The notes under the pieces were generated by a model, which saw only the letters and a program-made list of their open reading frames with translations, had not been told where the DNA came from and searched no databases. A stretch of 64,000 nt of DNA, from NCBI GenBank assembly GCA_030525685.1, contig JAUNEG010000009.1, forward strand, positions 1 to 64,000. The letters run 5' to 3'. The position numbers and the translations under genes are program-made. Below are positions 27,552 through 36,079 of this stretch, one piece after another; positions within the stretch are counted from its first letter, which is position 1; the number at the start of each line of letters is the position of its first letter. The DNA comes from Atopobiaceae bacterium. GTDB lineage: Bacteria; Actinomycetota; Coriobacteriia; Coriobacteriales; Atopobiaceae.

Positions 27552-28259
27552 CTAGTCCTCCATGAAGTTGCGCGTGCGGGTGGGGTCGACCTTGATGCCA
27601 GGGCCCATCGTGGTGGAGACGACGACGGACTTGACGTACTTGCCCTTGGCGCTGGACGGCTTCACGCGGATGATCTCGGTAAGCAGCGCGCCGTAGTTCT
27701 CGACGAGCTTCTCGGTGTCGAAGGAGACCTTGCCCATGGGGACGTGGCAGATGCCGTAGCGGTCGGCGCGGTACTCGACGCGACCGGCCTTGAGCTCGCT
27801 GACCATCTTGGCGACGTCCATGGTGACGGTGCCGAGCTTGGGGTTGGGCATGAGACCGCGGGGGCCGAGAATCTTGCCGATGCGGCCGACCTTGCCCATC
27901 ATGTTGGGCGTGGCGATGGCGGCGTCGAAGTTGATCTCGCCGGCCTGGATCTGGGCAACGAGGTCGTCGGAGCCCACGACGTCGGCGCCGGCGGCCTCGG
28001 CCTCACGGGCCTTCTCGCCCTCGGCGAAGACGGCGACGCGCACGCTCTTGCCGGTGCCGTGGGGCAGGGAGATGGAGCCGCGGACGTTCTGGTCGGCCTT
28101 GCGGGTGTCGACGCCGAGGCGGACGTGGACCTCGACGGTCTCGTCAAACTTGGCGGGAGCGAGCTCCTTGGCGAGCTCCATGGCGGCCTTCGGCGCGTAG
28201 AGCTTGGTGCTCTCCACCTTGGCGGCGGCGGCCTTGTAGTTCTTTCCGTGCTTGGGCAT
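27552..28259 (-). CDS. rplA: 50S ribosomal protein L1
   Basis: L1 builds the L1 stalk at the E site. The 235-residue protein has [17 protein letters not shown] and the signature [19 protein letters not shown]. It follows rplK after 87 bp, a gap that contains an inverted pair of the CTTCTCG motif. The sequence is complete and typical. Confidence 0.98.
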   Translation of the reverse strand: MPKHGKNYKAAAAKVESTKLYAPKAAMELAKELAPAKFDETVEVHVRLGVDTRKADQNVRGSISLPHGTGKSVRVAVFAEGEKAREAEAAGADVVGSDDLVAQIQAGEINFDAAIATPNMMGKVGRIGKILGPRGLMPNPKLGTVTMDVAKMVSELKAGRVEYRADRYGICHVPMGKVSFDTEKLVENYGALLTEIIRVKPSSAKGKYVKSVVVSTTMGPGIKVDPTRTRNFMED

Positions 28260-28311
28260 GTTGCGAACCTCCTGTGGTCAGCGGGCGTTTTCGCCCTCCC
28301 ACATCGTGTGC

Positions 28312-28331
28312 CGAGAAGAGCGTTCTTCTCG
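28312..28331. repeat. Inverted CTTCTCG pair between rplK and rplA
   Basis: CGAGAAGA and TCTTCTCG form a perfect short hairpin around GCGT. There is no T-run, so it is not an ordinary terminator; it could limit read-through from rplK to rplA or be a paired site for a DNA-binding protein. Confidence 0.7.
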
Positions 28332-28346
28332 GCGCCTCATAGCCTG

Positions 28347-28775
28347 TTACTCGGCGATGGTCACGCCCATGGAGCGGGCGGTGCCGGCGACGATCTTCTT
28401 GGCGGCCTCGATGTCGTTGGCATTGAGGTCCGGCATCTTGACCTCGGCGATCTTGGTGAGCTGCTCCTGGGAGAGCTGGCCGACCTTGTCGCGCTGGGGG
28501 ACGCCGGAGCCACCCTTGAGGCCCAGCTCCTTCTTGATGAGCTCGGCAGCAGGCGGGGTCTTGCAGACGAAGTCGAAGGAGCGGTCCTCGTAGACCGTGA
28601 TCTCGACGGGGATGATGTCGCCGGCCTTGTCCTGCGTGGCGGCGTTGAACGCCTGGCAGAACTGCATGATGTTGACCTGGGCGGCACCGAGGGCGGGACC
28701 GACGGGAGGGGCGGGGTTGGCGCCACCGGCCGGGATCTGGAGCTTGATGAAGTTGACGACCTTCTTCTTGGCCAT
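28347..28775 (-). CDS. rplK: 50S ribosomal protein L11
   Basis: L11 binds the GTPase-associated centre of 23S rRNA. The 142-residue sequence has the conserved [16 protein letters not shown] opening and the C-terminal rRNA-binding part ending MGVTIAE. It lies 92 bp after nusG and 87 bp before rplA. Typical in every visible respect. Confidence 0.98.
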   Translation of the reverse strand: MAKKKVVNFIKLQIPAGGANPAPPVGPALGAAQVNIMQFCQAFNAATQDKAGDIIPVEITVYEDRSFDFVCKTPPAAELIKKELGLKGGSGVPQRDKVGQLSQEQLTKIAEVKMPDLNANDIEAAKKIVAGTARSMGVTIAE

Positions 28776-28867
28776 GGTTCTTCTCCTTGAGAGGTTCCTT
28801 GCTTGCTATGTCTGCGCCGCGCCCGAGAAGCAATCCTCACCGATACGGGCGGGCGGAGGCTCCTTCC

Positions 28868-29416
28868 TTACGCGATCGCGGTGACCTGCTCGAGCGTGAG
28901 CTCGACCGGGGTCTCGCGACCGAAGATCATGAGCATGACCTTGACCTTGCCGGCCTCGGGCATGACCTCGGAGACCTGGCCGTCGAAGTCCGCGAGCGGC
29001 CCGGAGACCACGCGGACGGACTGGCCGACCTCGAGCGAGGTGGAGGTGCGCTTGGGCACCGCGAGGGTGGTGCCGCGGGCGCCGGTGCGGCGCATGATCT
29101 TGTCGAACTCGCTGCGACGCAGCGGGGACGGCTTGCCGTCGGGGCCGACGAAGCCCGTGACGCCCGGCGTGTTGCGGACGAAGGACCAGGTGTCGTCGTT
29201 GCCCTCCATGCGGACCAGGACGTAGCTCGGCAGGACCTTGGACTCCTTGGTCTCGCGCTTGCCGCCGTCCTTGATCTCCGTGATCTCCTCGGTGGGGATC
29301 TGGATGTCCACGATCTGGTCGGAGAGGCCGTAGGTCTCGATGCGGCGCTCGAGGTCGGCCTTGACCTTGTTCTCGTAGCCCGAGTAGGTGTGAATCACGT
29401 ACCAGCGCTTAGCCAT
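28868..29416 (-). CDS. nusG: Transcription termination/antitermination factor NusG
   Basis: NusG links RNA polymerase to Rho or to the ribosome. The 182-residue protein has an NGN domain (KRWYVIHTYSGYENKV, then VRNTPGVTGFVGP) and a C-terminal KOW domain (GPLADFDGQVSEVMPEAG). The start is 2 bp from the secE stop. Its NGN domain would contact the RNA polymerase clamp, so it is of interest beside the altered RpoB and RpoC. Confidence 0.97.
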   Translation of the reverse strand: MAKRWYVIHTYSGYENKVKADLERRIETYGLSDQIVDIQIPTEEITEIKDGGKRETKESKVLPSYVLVRMEGNDDTWSFVRNTPGVTGFVGPDGKPSPLRRSEFDKIMRRTGARGTTLAVPKRTSTSLEVGQSVRVVSGPLADFDGQVSEVMPEAGKVKVMLMIFGRETPVELTLEQVTAIA

Positions 29417-29418
29417 GT

Positions 29419-29784
29419 CTACCCCCTGAGGCCCGTGTAGCCCACGAGCACGGCGACGATGCCGGAGTCAACGAGCCAGATGATCACGCCGAAGATGATG
29501 AGCATGACGATGATGGCGGAGGAGTAGCTCTTGAGCTCCTCCTTCGACGGCCAGACGACGCGCCTCATCTCGGAGCGGACCTCGCCGAGATAGTTGAGAA
29601 GGCGACGGAAGACGCCGGGCTTCTTGTCCGACTTCTTCTCGGGCTTCCTCTCGGTCTTGGCGACCGCCTTCGCGGGCTTGCCCGAGGCCTCGGGCGCAGA
29701 GGTGACCTGGGCGGCCTCGACGCGGGCGCGCTCCTCGGCCCGTGCCTTGCGGACGCTCCTCTTGTTGCGGTCCTTGTTGGCCAT
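29419..29784 (-). CDS. secE: Preprotein translocase subunit SecE
   Basis: SecE stabilises SecY in the inner membrane. The 121-residue protein has a long basic cytoplasmic N-terminal region, the conserved amphipathic stretch GEVRSEMRRVVWPSKEEL (about residues 67-84) and one transmembrane helix (about 89-113). The N-terminal extension of about 60 residues is typical of actinobacteria. It lies between tRNA-Trp and nusG. Confidence 0.96.
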   Translation of the reverse strand: MANKDRNKRSVRKARAEERARVEAAQVTSAPEASGKPAKAVAKTERKPEKKSDKKPGVFRRLLNYLGEVRSEMRRVVWPSKEELKSYSSAIIVMLIIFGVIIWLVDSGIVAVLVGYTGLRG

Positions 29785-29861
29785 CGATCTGACTCCCTCG
29801 AAGACGTTCCTTACATGGAAACCGGCTAACCCCGAAGGGAAAGCCGGTGGTGAAATCTGGC

Positions 29862-29933
29862 AGGCCAGGAAGGACTCGAACCCTCAACAAACGGTTTTGG
29901 AGACCGCCGCTCTACCATTGGAGCTACTGGCCT
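29862..29933 (-). tRNA. tRNA-Trp (CCA anticodon)
   Basis: A 72-nt cloverleaf with acceptor AGGCCAG/CTGGCCT, loop CTCCAAA (anticodon CCA) and GGTTCGAGTCC in the T arm. The 3' CCA tail is not encoded. It lies between rpmG and secE and is probably cotranscribed with them. Confidence 0.95.
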
Positions 29934-29951
29934 GTTTGGAAAGCCCACCTG

Positions 29952-30101
29952 CTAGCGGGTCTCCCGGTGCAGCGTGTGCTTGTGGCACCACGGGCAGTAC
30001 TTCTTCAACTCCATGCGATCGGGGTTGTTGGACTTGTTCTTGTCCGTGGTGTAGTTGCGGCGCTTGCACTCGGTGCAGGCGAGAGTAACCAGAGTACGCA
30101 T
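29952..30101 (-). CDS. rpmG: 50S ribosomal protein L33 (zinc-binding form)
   Basis: L33 is a small large-subunit protein near the E site. The minus strand encodes 49 residues starting [17 protein letters not shown] and ending [14 protein letters not shown] and CPWC supply two cysteine pairs, so this is the zinc-containing form. AGGAGG lies 4 nt before the ATG. It heads the rpmG, tRNA-Trp, secE, nusG unit, as in Bacillus. Confidence 0.95.
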   Translation of the reverse strand: MRTLVTLACTECKRRNYTTDKNKSNNPDRMELKKYCPWCHKHTLHRETR

Positions 30102-30134
30102 GAATCCTCCTGAATGAATGTGACGCGGTGGTAA

Positions 30135-30164
30135 ACACTACCATCGGACCTTTGATCTTGTCAA
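30135..30164 (-). promoter_or_regulatory. Promoter of rpmG-secE-nusG
   Basis: TTGACA and TAGTGT with an 18-bp spacer lie on the minus strand about 35-60 bp before rpmG. Confidence 0.75.
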
Positions 30165-30173
30165 GGCAACGCT

Positions 30174-30214
30174 CTTCTCGGCTCTTCAATCACAAAATGC
30201 ACAGAGCCGAGAAG
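30174..30214. repeat. Inverted repeat built on CTTCTCG
   Basis: CTTCTCGGCTCT and AGAGCCGAGAAG are separated by 17 bp, immediately upstream of the rpmG promoter and downstream of the tuf terminator. Confidence 0.7.
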
Positions 30215-30234
30215 GACGGTGCCTCGCAGGGCCG

Positions 30235-30268
30235 AAAAAAGGGCCCGGCACTGGGTGCCGGGCCCCTT
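30235..30268 (-). terminator. Rho-independent terminator after tuf
   Basis: On the minus strand GGGCCCGGCAC / GTGCCGGGCCC closes a 3-nt loop and is followed by six T residues. Confidence 0.93.
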
Positions 30269-30287
30269 GGGTTCGAGTGAGTGGTGA

Positions 30288-31493
30288 CTACTCGATGATG
30301 GTGGAGATACGGCCGTCGCCGACGGTGTGGCCGCCCTCGCGGATGGCGAACTTGTCGCCCTGCTCCATGGCGATCTCGTGGATGAGCTCGCAGGTGACGG
30401 TCACGTGGTCGCCCGGCATGGCCATCTCGACCTTGGTGCCGTTGGAGTCGGTGAGCTCGGAGATGTCACCGGTGATGTCCGTGGTGCGGAAGTAGAACTG
30501 CGGACGATAGCCGGCGAAGAACGGGGTGTGACGGCCGCCCTCCTCCTTGGTGAGAACGTAGATCTCACCGGTGAACTTCTTGTGCGGGGTGACGGTGCCG
30601 GGCTTGCAGATGACCTGGCCGCGCTCGATGTCCTCGCGCTTGATGCCGCGCAGAAGGATGCCGACGTTGTCGCCAGCCTCGCAGTAGTCCATGGTCTTGC
30701 GGAACATCTCGATGCCGGTGGCAACGGAGGTCTGGGTCTCGCGGATGCCGACGATCTCGACGGGCGAGTTGAGCTTGAGCTGGCCACGCTCGACACGGCC
30801 GGTAGCAACGGTGCCGCGGCCGGAGATGGTCATGACGTCCTCGATGGCCATCAGGAACGGCTTGTCGTTGTCACGCGGCGGCGTCGGGATGTAGGAGTCG
30901 ACGGCGTGCATGAGCTCGATGATGGAGTCGACCCACTTCTGCTCGCCGTTGAGGGCGCCGAGGCCGGAGCCGCGGATGATCGGCAGGTCGTCGCCGGGGA
31001 AGCCGTACTCGGAGAGGAGGTCACGGGTCTCCATCTCGACGAGGTCGATGAGCTCGTCGTCGTCAACCATGTCGCACTTGTTCAGGAAGACGATGATGTA
31101 GGGGACGCCGACCTGACGGGCGAGCAGGATGTGCTCGCGGGTCTGGGCCATGGGGCCGTCGGTGGCGGCGATGACGAGGATGGCGCCGTCCATCTGAGCC
31201 GCGCCGGAGATCATGTTCTTGATGTAGTCAGCGTGGCCCGGGCAGTCGACGTGGGCGTAGTGACGCTCCCAGGTCTCGTACTCGATGTGGGCAACGTTGA
31301 TGGTGATGCCGCGCTGACGCTCCTCGGGAGCCTTGTCGATGTTCTCGAAGGCGGTGTAATCAGCCTTGCAGCCCTCGGTCTCGGCGAGGACCTTGGTGAT
31401 GGCCGCAGTCGTGGTGGTCTTGCCGTGGTCGACGTGACCGATGGTACCGATGTTTACGTGGGGCTTGGAACGATCGAACTTCTCCTTGGCCAT
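30288..31493 (-). CDS. tuf: Elongation factor Tu
   Basis: EF-Tu delivers aminoacyl-tRNA to the ribosome as a GTP complex. The 401-residue protein has GHVDHGKT (19-26), DCPGHADY and NKCDMVDD, then domains II and III. I chose the ATG at 31493, which lies 6 nt after AGGAGG; an ATG two codons upstream directly abuts that site. It is read with upstream tRNA genes rather than with fusA, a different arrangement from the usual str operon. Confidence 0.98.
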   Translation of the reverse strand: MAKEKFDRSKPHVNIGTIGHVDHGKTTTTAAITKVLAETEGCKADYTAFENIDKAPEERQRGITINVAHIEYETWERHYAHVDCPGHADYIKNMISGAAQMDGAILVIAATDGPMAQTREHILLARQVGVPYIIVFLNKCDMVDDDELIDLVEMETRDLLSEYGFPGDDLPIIRGSGLGALNGEQKWVDSIIELMHAVDSYIPTPPRDNDKPFLMAIEDVMTISGRGTVATGRVERGQLKLNSPVEIVGIRETQTSVATGIEMFRKTMDYCEAGDNVGILLRGIKREDIERGQVICKPGTVTPHKKFTGEIYVLTKEEGGRHTPFFAGYRPQFYFRTTDITGDISELTDSNGTKVEMAMPGDHVTVTCELIHEIAMEQGDKFAIREGGHTVGDGRISTIIE

Positions 31494-31584
31494 TGCCATC
31501 CTCCTTCTGGAACCGACCTCTCGGCCAATCCTCTAAAACTGCAACACTTATGCCAAGCGGCGCCGAGGCGCCGCCATGGAACTC

Positions 31585-31661
31585 TGGTACCGGTGACTGG
31601 ACTCGAACCAGTGACATCGCGGGTATGAGCCGCGTGCTCTAACCAACTGAGCTACACCGGC
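31585..31661 (-). tRNA. tRNA-Met (CAT anticodon), probably elongator
   Basis: 77 nt with encoded CCA, acceptor GCCGGTG, loop CTCATAC. The anticodon stem lacks the GGG/CCC run of initiators. A lysidine-modified tRNA-Ile2 cannot be excluded without comparison. Confidence 0.9.
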
Positions 31662-31686
31662 AGGTGCGTGCGCTGAAAGGCGGAAA

Positions 31687-31762
31687 TGGAGCCCGCGACC
31701 GGATTTGAACCGGTGACCTCTTCGTTACCAACGAAGTGCTCTACCGACTGAGCTACACGGGC
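31687..31762 (-). tRNA. tRNA-Thr (GGT anticodon)
   Basis: 76 nt with encoded CCA, stem CTTCG/CGAAG around TTGGTAA. It lies between tRNA-Tyr and tRNA-Met in the tRNA-tuf unit. Confidence 0.95.
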
Positions 31763-31765
31763 GGA

Positions 31766-31849
31766 TGGTGGGGATGCTTGGACTCGAACCAAGGAACCCA
31801 GAGGGAGCGGATTTACAGTCCGCCGCAGTTGCCGCTGTGCCACATCCCC
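31766..31849 (-). tRNA. tRNA-Tyr (GTA anticodon)
   Basis: 84 nt with encoded CCA, a long variable arm and loop CTGTAAA. First gene of the tRNA-Tyr, tRNA-Thr, tRNA-Met, tuf unit; a promoter lies at 31901-31929. Confidence 0.95.
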
Positions 31850-31900
31850 ATTCCGTTTTCAGCCACCCACGAGGCACGTTCTCCCTCGCAAGCGGAAGAT

Positions 31901-31929
31901 AGATTACGACGTGGCAAAAAACTTGTCAA
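31901..31929 (-). promoter_or_regulatory. Promoter of the tRNA-tuf unit
   Basis: Consensus TTGACA and TAATCT with a 17-bp spacer on the minus strand, 52 bp upstream of tRNA-Tyr. The shared motif lies 13 bp upstream of the -35. Confidence 0.85.
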
Positions 31930-31943
31930 CGTATACCCCGCTG

Positions 31944-31958
31944 CCGGGCGTATCTATT
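31944..31958 (-). promoter_or_regulatory. Shared upstream motif, tRNA-tuf copy
   Basis: CCGGGCGTATCTATT, differing from the rpsL copy by one base and placed at the same distance from the -35 to within 1 bp. Confidence 0.6.
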
Positions 31959-32005
31959 GTCACGAGGAGCACACATCCGCAGGTCAGACACTTGTCGTCA
32001 AACGG

Positions 32006-32036
32006 AAAAGGGTCGCGACCCGTAGCCGCGACCCTT
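32006..32036 (-). terminator. Terminator after tRNA-Thr(TGT)
   Basis: Minus-strand stem AAGGGTCGCG / CGCGACCCTT with a 9-nt loop and TTTT. It separates this tRNA from the tRNA-tuf promoter. Confidence 0.85.
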
Positions 32037-32043
32037 GAGCTCC

Positions 32044-32118
32044 TGGAGCCGGCAGAGGGAGTCGAACCCCCAACCCACGGTTTACAAAACCGTTGCTCTG
32101 CCATTGAGCCATGCCGGC
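32044..32118 (-). tRNA. tRNA-Thr (TGT anticodon)
   Basis: 75 nt with encoded CCA, acceptor GCCGGCA/TGCCGGC, stem ACGGT/ACCGT around TTTGTAA. Second threonine tRNA of the window. Confidence 0.95.
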
Positions 32119-32151
32119 GTGTTCGTCCATAATAGCGGGTTCGGCGGGCGG

Positions 32152-32171
32152 CGAGAAGCGCGTTCTTCTCG
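32152..32171. repeat. Inverted CTTCTCG pair upstream of tRNA-Thr
   Basis: CGAGAAG and CTTCTCG flank CGCGTT in a short palindrome (extended to GGCGAGAAG / CTTCTCGCC). It lies 16 bp from a 58-bp repeat element. Confidence 0.75.
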
Positions 32172-32186
32172 CCACCCCCCGGGCGG

Positions 32187-32244
32187 TGACAGGTTTTCCC
32201 GCTCGTGCGGCCCGATCCGAGGCCGCAAATAGAAAAAGCTGTCA
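32187..32244. repeat. 58-bp inverted-repeat element, copy C
   Basis: Starts TGACAGGTTTTCCCGCTCG and ends AAAAAGCTGTCA; 58 bp as in the other copies, with the most diverged right arm. It lies 49 bp downstream of the rae1 stop. Confidence 0.85.
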
Positions 32245-32293
32245 GTCAGAGGGGGCCGAGAGGCGTGAGACGAATGAACCCGTCCCCTTTGTC

Positions 32294-32833
32294 TCACCCG
32301 CGCAGGAGGCGCCAGAGCTTCTCGCGTGCTGCCGGGTCGATGCGATCCTCCAGGCGCATGTGCTGGGCCTGGCGCTCGGCGTTTGCCTGGCGGTACTCGA
32401 CGTCCAGCGCGTCCATGTTGGTCACGAGCACGTCGCTCGAGACGCGCATCACGGGGATGCCGCCCACCGTGGCCCTGATGGTGTTGTCCGAGGTCACCAC
32501 CGTCACGGCCTGCGGGGCGAGGCGCGCCTCGGTGACCAGGCGCTCGATCACGGTGTCGGCGGACTCGCCGGCGGGCGAGAAGACCAGGCGCACGCCGGCC
32601 TTGGAGAGGTCCGGGCGCTCCGGCGAGACGTTGCCGGCCGCGTCGAAGACGATCACGGGCTCATAGCGGCCCTTCGCATAGGCGGCCACGTCGGCGACGA
32701 GCAGGTCGCGCGCCTGCTCGAAGGGGTCGCCGTCGGCGGTCTCGTCCATACGGGCGAGGTAGCGGGCGGACTTGTAGATGACGTTGTAGCCGTCCACCAC
32801 GAGCAGCTCGCGCGGGACGGCCGGCCTAGGCAT
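32294..32833 (-). CDS. rae1: NYN-domain ribonuclease, Rae1/YacP type
   Basis: Rae1 of Bacillus is a PIN/NYN-fold endonuclease that cuts mRNA in the ribosomal A site. The 179-residue protein opens ELLVVDGYNVIYKS with the first acidic residue (DGYN), then VIVFDAAG and VVTSDNTIR carrying further acidic residues. The start overlaps rlmB by 8 bp, and rlmB-yacP adjacency is the same as in Bacillus. Ribosome dependence is inferred from homology and context. Confidence 0.85.
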   Translation of the reverse strand: MPRPAVPRELLVVDGYNVIYKSARYLARMDETADGDPFEQARDLLVADVAAYAKGRYEPVIVFDAAGNVSPERPDLSKAGVRLVFSPAGESADTVIERLVTEARLAPQAVTVVTSDNTIRATVGGIPVMRVSSDVLVTNMDALDVEYRQANAERQAQHMRLEDRIDPAAREKLWRLLRG

Positions 32834-33743
32834 CCGCCTCGCCGCCACACTCGACGCGGCGCAGCCACTCGTAGCAGAGCACGGTCGTGGCCTGGGCGAC
32901 GTTGAGCGACTCGACGCGCCCGCGCTGCGGCAGGCGGCAGGAGAAGTCGCACTTCTCGGCAACCAGGCGGGAGATGCCCTCGCCCTCGGAGCCCATCACG
33001 AGTGCCAGGCGCCCGGCAAACGGGGCGTGCCAGACGTCCTCGGTTGCATGCTCGGTGGCGGCGCAGGCCCAGAACCCGGCGGCCTGGAGCTCCTCGATCG
33101 CACGCGCGAGATTGGGCACCTGCGCGATGGGCAGGTGCATAACGGCGCCGGCGGAGGTCTTGTACGCACCCACGCTAACCGAGGCGGCGCGCGCCTTGGC
33201 CACGACGACGCCCGCCGCGCCCACGACCTCGGCCGTGCGCACGATGGCGCCGAAGTTGCCCTGGTCGGTCACGTGGTCGAGCACGACGACGAGCGCCGGG
33301 CCCTCCCCCGCCGCGGCGATCACGTCCGCGAGCTCGGCATACTCGAAGGGCCGGGTCCGCACGACGACGCCCTGGTGGGCGCCGTGGCTGGAGAGCGCGT
33401 CCAGGCGGGCGCGCGGCACGCGCTCGACGGGGACGCCGGCCTCGTCGAGCCGGGCGGCGATCTTCTCGAGCGCCTGGTCGCGCTCGCCGGAGCGCTCCTG
33501 CACGAGCGCCGAGCGCAGCGGCATCCCGCAGGCCAGCGCCTCCTCGACAGCGCGCCGGCCCTCGATGAGGTCGGAGCGGTCGCGGAGCTGCGGGCCGCGA
33601 CGCGCCGCGCCCGGGACCGGACGGGTGCTGCGGCCCTTCTCGCCGTGCGGCCCCTTGCCCGGGGCGGGGCGGAAGGGGCGGCCGCCCTTGCCCTTGCCGC
33701 CACGGACGTCGCGGCCCGGCGTGCGGGATTGGTTCTTGGCCAT
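32826..33743 (-). CDS. rlmB: 23S rRNA (guanosine-2'-O-)-methyltransferase, RlmB/TrmH family
   Basis: SpoU-family enzymes with a knotted fold methylate ribose 2'-OH; RlmB modifies G2251 of 23S rRNA in E. coli. The 305-residue protein has a basic Gly/Arg-rich N terminus of about 55 residues, the L30e-like substrate domain and the three SpoU motifs DQGNFGAIVRTAE, LVMGSEGEGISR and ESLNVAQA. It sits between cysS and rae1 as in Bacillus. The exact target guanosine is inferred. Confidence 0.9.
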   Translation of the reverse strand: MAKNQSRTPGRDVRGGKGKGGRPFRPAPGKGPHGEKGRSTRPVPGAARRGPQLRDRSDLIEGRRAVEEALACGMPLRSALVQERSGERDQALEKIAARLDEAGVPVERVPRARLDALSSHGAHQGVVVRTRPFEYAELADVIAAAGEGPALVVVLDHVTDQGNFGAIVRTAEVVGAAGVVVAKARAASVSVGAYKTSAGAVMHLPIAQVPNLARAIEELQAAGFWACAATEHATEDVWHAPFAGRLALVMGSEGEGISRLVAEKCDFSCRLPQRGRVESLNVAQATTVLCYEWLRRVECGGEADA

Positions 33744-33746
33744 GTC

Positions 33747-35225
33747 CTACTCCTTGCGGTGCAGGCGGGCGCCGGCGGCGGTGTCCTCGACCACGAGGCC
33801 GAGCGCGGTGATGCCGTCACGGATGGCGTCGGCGACGCCCCAGTTCTTCTCGGCGCGGGCCGCCTGGCGCGCGGCGAGCAGGGCCTCGGCCGCCTCGGCG
33901 GCGGAGGAGCCCTCGTAGCCGGCCTGGTCGCGTGCGAGGTCCACGAGACCGGCGGGCAGGTCGCCCTCGCCCGTGGAGCGGGAGAGGTTGATGCCCATGA
34001 CGTCCGCGAGCTCGGCGAGCATGTCGGCGGCGCGCAGGGAGACGGCGGTGGAGGTGTCGTCGGCGGCGTCGGCCAGGTAGGTATTGGCCGCGGTCACGAG
34101 CGAGAAGATCGCGGCGAGGCCCCCGGCGGTGTTGAAGTCGTCGTCCATCTGGCGGCAGAACTCCTCGCGCGCGGCGTCGATCTGCGCGCCGAGGGTGCGG
34201 TCGGCGTCGTTGAGCTCGCCGTCCTGCGGGGAGCGCTCCGCCGCCCAGCGGAGGTTGCGCACGCAGCTCTCCAGGCGCTCGAGCGTGCCGGCCACGCCCT
34301 CGAGGCGCTCGAAGGAGAAGTCGAGCGGCGCGCGATAGTGGGTCTGAAGCATGAGCAGGCGCACGGCGTCCGCAGGGTACTTGTCGAGCACCTCCTTGAG
34401 CGTGTAGAAGTTGCCGAGGCTCTTGGACATCTTCTCGCCGTCGACGCGGAGCATCCCGGTGTGCATCCAGGTGTTGGCGAGCGCGGCGTCCCAGGCGCAC
34501 ATGGCCTGTGCGGTCTCGTTCTCGTGGTGCGGGAAGATGAGGTCCGCGCCGCCGCCGTGGATGTCGATCGGGGTGCCCAGGTAGCGGTGGATCATCGCGC
34601 AGCACTCGGTGTGCCAGCCGGGGCGGCCGTCGCCCCAGGGGCTGGGCCAGCTGGGCTCTCCGGGCTTGGCGGCCTTCCAGAGGGCAAAGTCGAAGGGGTC
34701 GCGCTTCTCGTCGTTGACCTCCACGCGCTCGCCGGCGCGCATCTGGTCGAGGCTGCGGCCGGAGAGGATGCCGTAGTTGTGGTCCGAGCGCACGGAGAAG
34801 TAGACGTCGCCGGAGGGCACGGGATAGGCAACGCCGCGCTCGATGAGCAGGGAGATCATCGCCTGCATGGCCTCGATCTCGTGCGTGGCGCGCGGGCGGA
34901 TGTCCGGGTCAAGCACGCCGAAGCGGTGCATCTGCTCGATGAAGGCCGCCGAGCACTCCTCGGCGACCTCGGCGGCGCTGCGCCCGGTCTCGTTGGCGCG
35001 GTTGATGATCTTGTCATCCACGTCGGTGAGGTTCTGGGCGAAGGTGACCTGGTAGCCCTTGTACATGAGATAGCGACGGATCACGTCGAACGCAAGGAAC
35101 GTGCGCGCGTTGCCGATGTGAATCTGGTCGTAGACGGTGGGGCCGCAGACGTACATGCGAATCTTGCCGGGCTCGATGGGGACGAGCTCCTCCTTCTTGT
35201 GCGTCTGGCTGTTGTAGACGAGCAT
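33747..35225 (-). CDS. cysS: Cysteinyl-tRNA synthetase
   Basis: Class I synthetase that charges tRNA-Cys. The 492-residue protein has HIGN at residues 36-39, KMSKS in GEKMSKSLGNFY and the zinc ligands in YVCGPT, WHTECCAM and FPHHENE. The ATG at 35225 gives the expected start MLVYNSQTHKKE. It lies 3 bp before rlmB and 65 bp after ispF. Confidence 0.97.
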   Translation of the reverse strand: MLVYNSQTHKKEELVPIEPGKIRMYVCGPTVYDQIHIGNARTFLAFDVIRRYLMYKGYQVTFAQNLTDVDDKIINRANETGRSAAEVAEECSAAFIEQMHRFGVLDPDIRPRATHEIEAMQAMISLLIERGVAYPVPSGDVYFSVRSDHNYGILSGRSLDQMRAGERVEVNDEKRDPFDFALWKAAKPGEPSWPSPWGDGRPGWHTECCAMIHRYLGTPIDIHGGGADLIFPHHENETAQAMCAWDAALANTWMHTGMLRVDGEKMSKSLGNFYTLKEVLDKYPADAVRLLMLQTHYRAPLDFSFERLEGVAGTLERLESCVRNLRWAAERSPQDGELNDADRTLGAQIDAAREEFCRQMDDDFNTAGGLAAIFSLVTAANTYLADAADDTSTAVSLRAADMLAELADVMGINLSRSTGEGDLPAGLVDLARDQAGYEGSSAAEAAEALLAARQAARAEKNWGVADAIRDGITALGLVVEDTAAGARLHRKE

Positions 35226-35290
35226 GCGTGCTCCTTGCGGTTGGCTGACTTGCGTTGGACCAGTATAGCGCCGGCGGGCGAGAAGGACCG

Positions 35291-35770
35291 CTACTCCATG
35301 CGCTCGAGCAGGGCGACGGCCCAGGCGGCGATGCCCTCCTCGCGGCCCACGAAGCCGAGGCGCTCGGTCGTGGTGGCCTTGACGCCGACGGCGTCGACGG
35401 GGACGCCGAGCGCGGCAGCCATGTTGGCGCGCATCTCTTCGCGGTAGGGGGCGAGCTTGGGGGCCTGCGCCGCGATGGTGCAGTCGACGTCGGCGACCCG
35501 CCAGCCGCGCGAACGGGCGAGATCGGCCACATGGCGCATCAGGGCTAGGGAGTCGGCGCCCTCGTAGGCTGGGTCGGTGTCCGGGAAGAGCTTGCCGATG
35601 TCGCCGGCGCGCAGCGCCCCGAGCACGGCGTCCATGAGGGCGTGCGCGACCACGTCCGCGTCCGAGTGCCCGGCGAGGCCGCGCTCGCACGGCACGTCAA
35701 CGCCGCCCAGCACCAGCCTTCGACCCTCGGCGAACGCGTGCACGTCAAACCCATGTCCGATGCGAAGCAT
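35291..35770 (-). CDS. ispF: 2-C-methyl-D-erythritol 2,4-cyclodiphosphate synthase
   Basis: IspF forms the cyclic diphosphate in the non-mevalonate isoprenoid pathway. The 159-residue protein has the zinc ligands in GHGFDVHAF and GHSDADVV, and KATTTERLGFVGREEGIAA near the end. The ATG at 35770 has GAGAGG upstream. A 309-bp repeat-bearing gap separates it from ispD, with which it usually lies head to tail. Confidence 0.96.
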   Translation of the reverse strand: MLRIGHGFDVHAFAEGRRLVLGGVDVPCERGLAGHSDADVVAHALMDAVLGALRAGDIGKLFPDTDPAYEGADSLALMRHVADLARSRGWRVADVDCTIAAQAPKLAPYREEMRANMAAALGVPVDAVGVKATTTERLGFVGREEGIAAWAVALLERME

Positions 35771-35848
35771 GTTCGAGCCCTCTCCGTTGGGTGGGGCTCC
35801 AACGTAGCACATGTCAGGCGCGCGATTACGGTTGCCGGGGCGCGGGCG

Positions 35849-36072
35849 CTTAGGAAAGCGGAGTTGTTGTACCTCGGCGCGCTTGGGATGCTTAGAATTT
35901 TGGAGTTGTTGCACCCTTCACGTCCTTCTCGGCGCGCCGGGCGGCGAGAAGGACACGTGTCAACTGGGGTTTCTTCTTGGCATGCCCGCCGAGAAGAACC
36001 GCCGGCCTGCAACAACCCCAATTTCCTAAGCGAGCCGTGGCCGCGGGGCTACAACAACCCCGATCTCTTAAG
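35849..36072. repeat. Mirrored repeat array between ispD and ispF
   Basis: Forward copies start at 35849 and 35891 (CTTAG then GGAGTTGTTG), and inverted copies end at 36030 and 36072 (CAACAACCCC then CTTAAG/CCTAAG). Spacing is 42 bp on both sides. The centre holds an inverted CTTCTCG pair (35925-35951). Apart from this the 309-bp gap shows nothing. Confidence 0.88.
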
Positions 36073-36079
36073 CAGCTGC

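Noticed and set aside
28312..28331. Rho-independent terminator between rplK and rplA
   Set aside because: The stem is good but there is no T-run on either side and the two genes normally form one operon.
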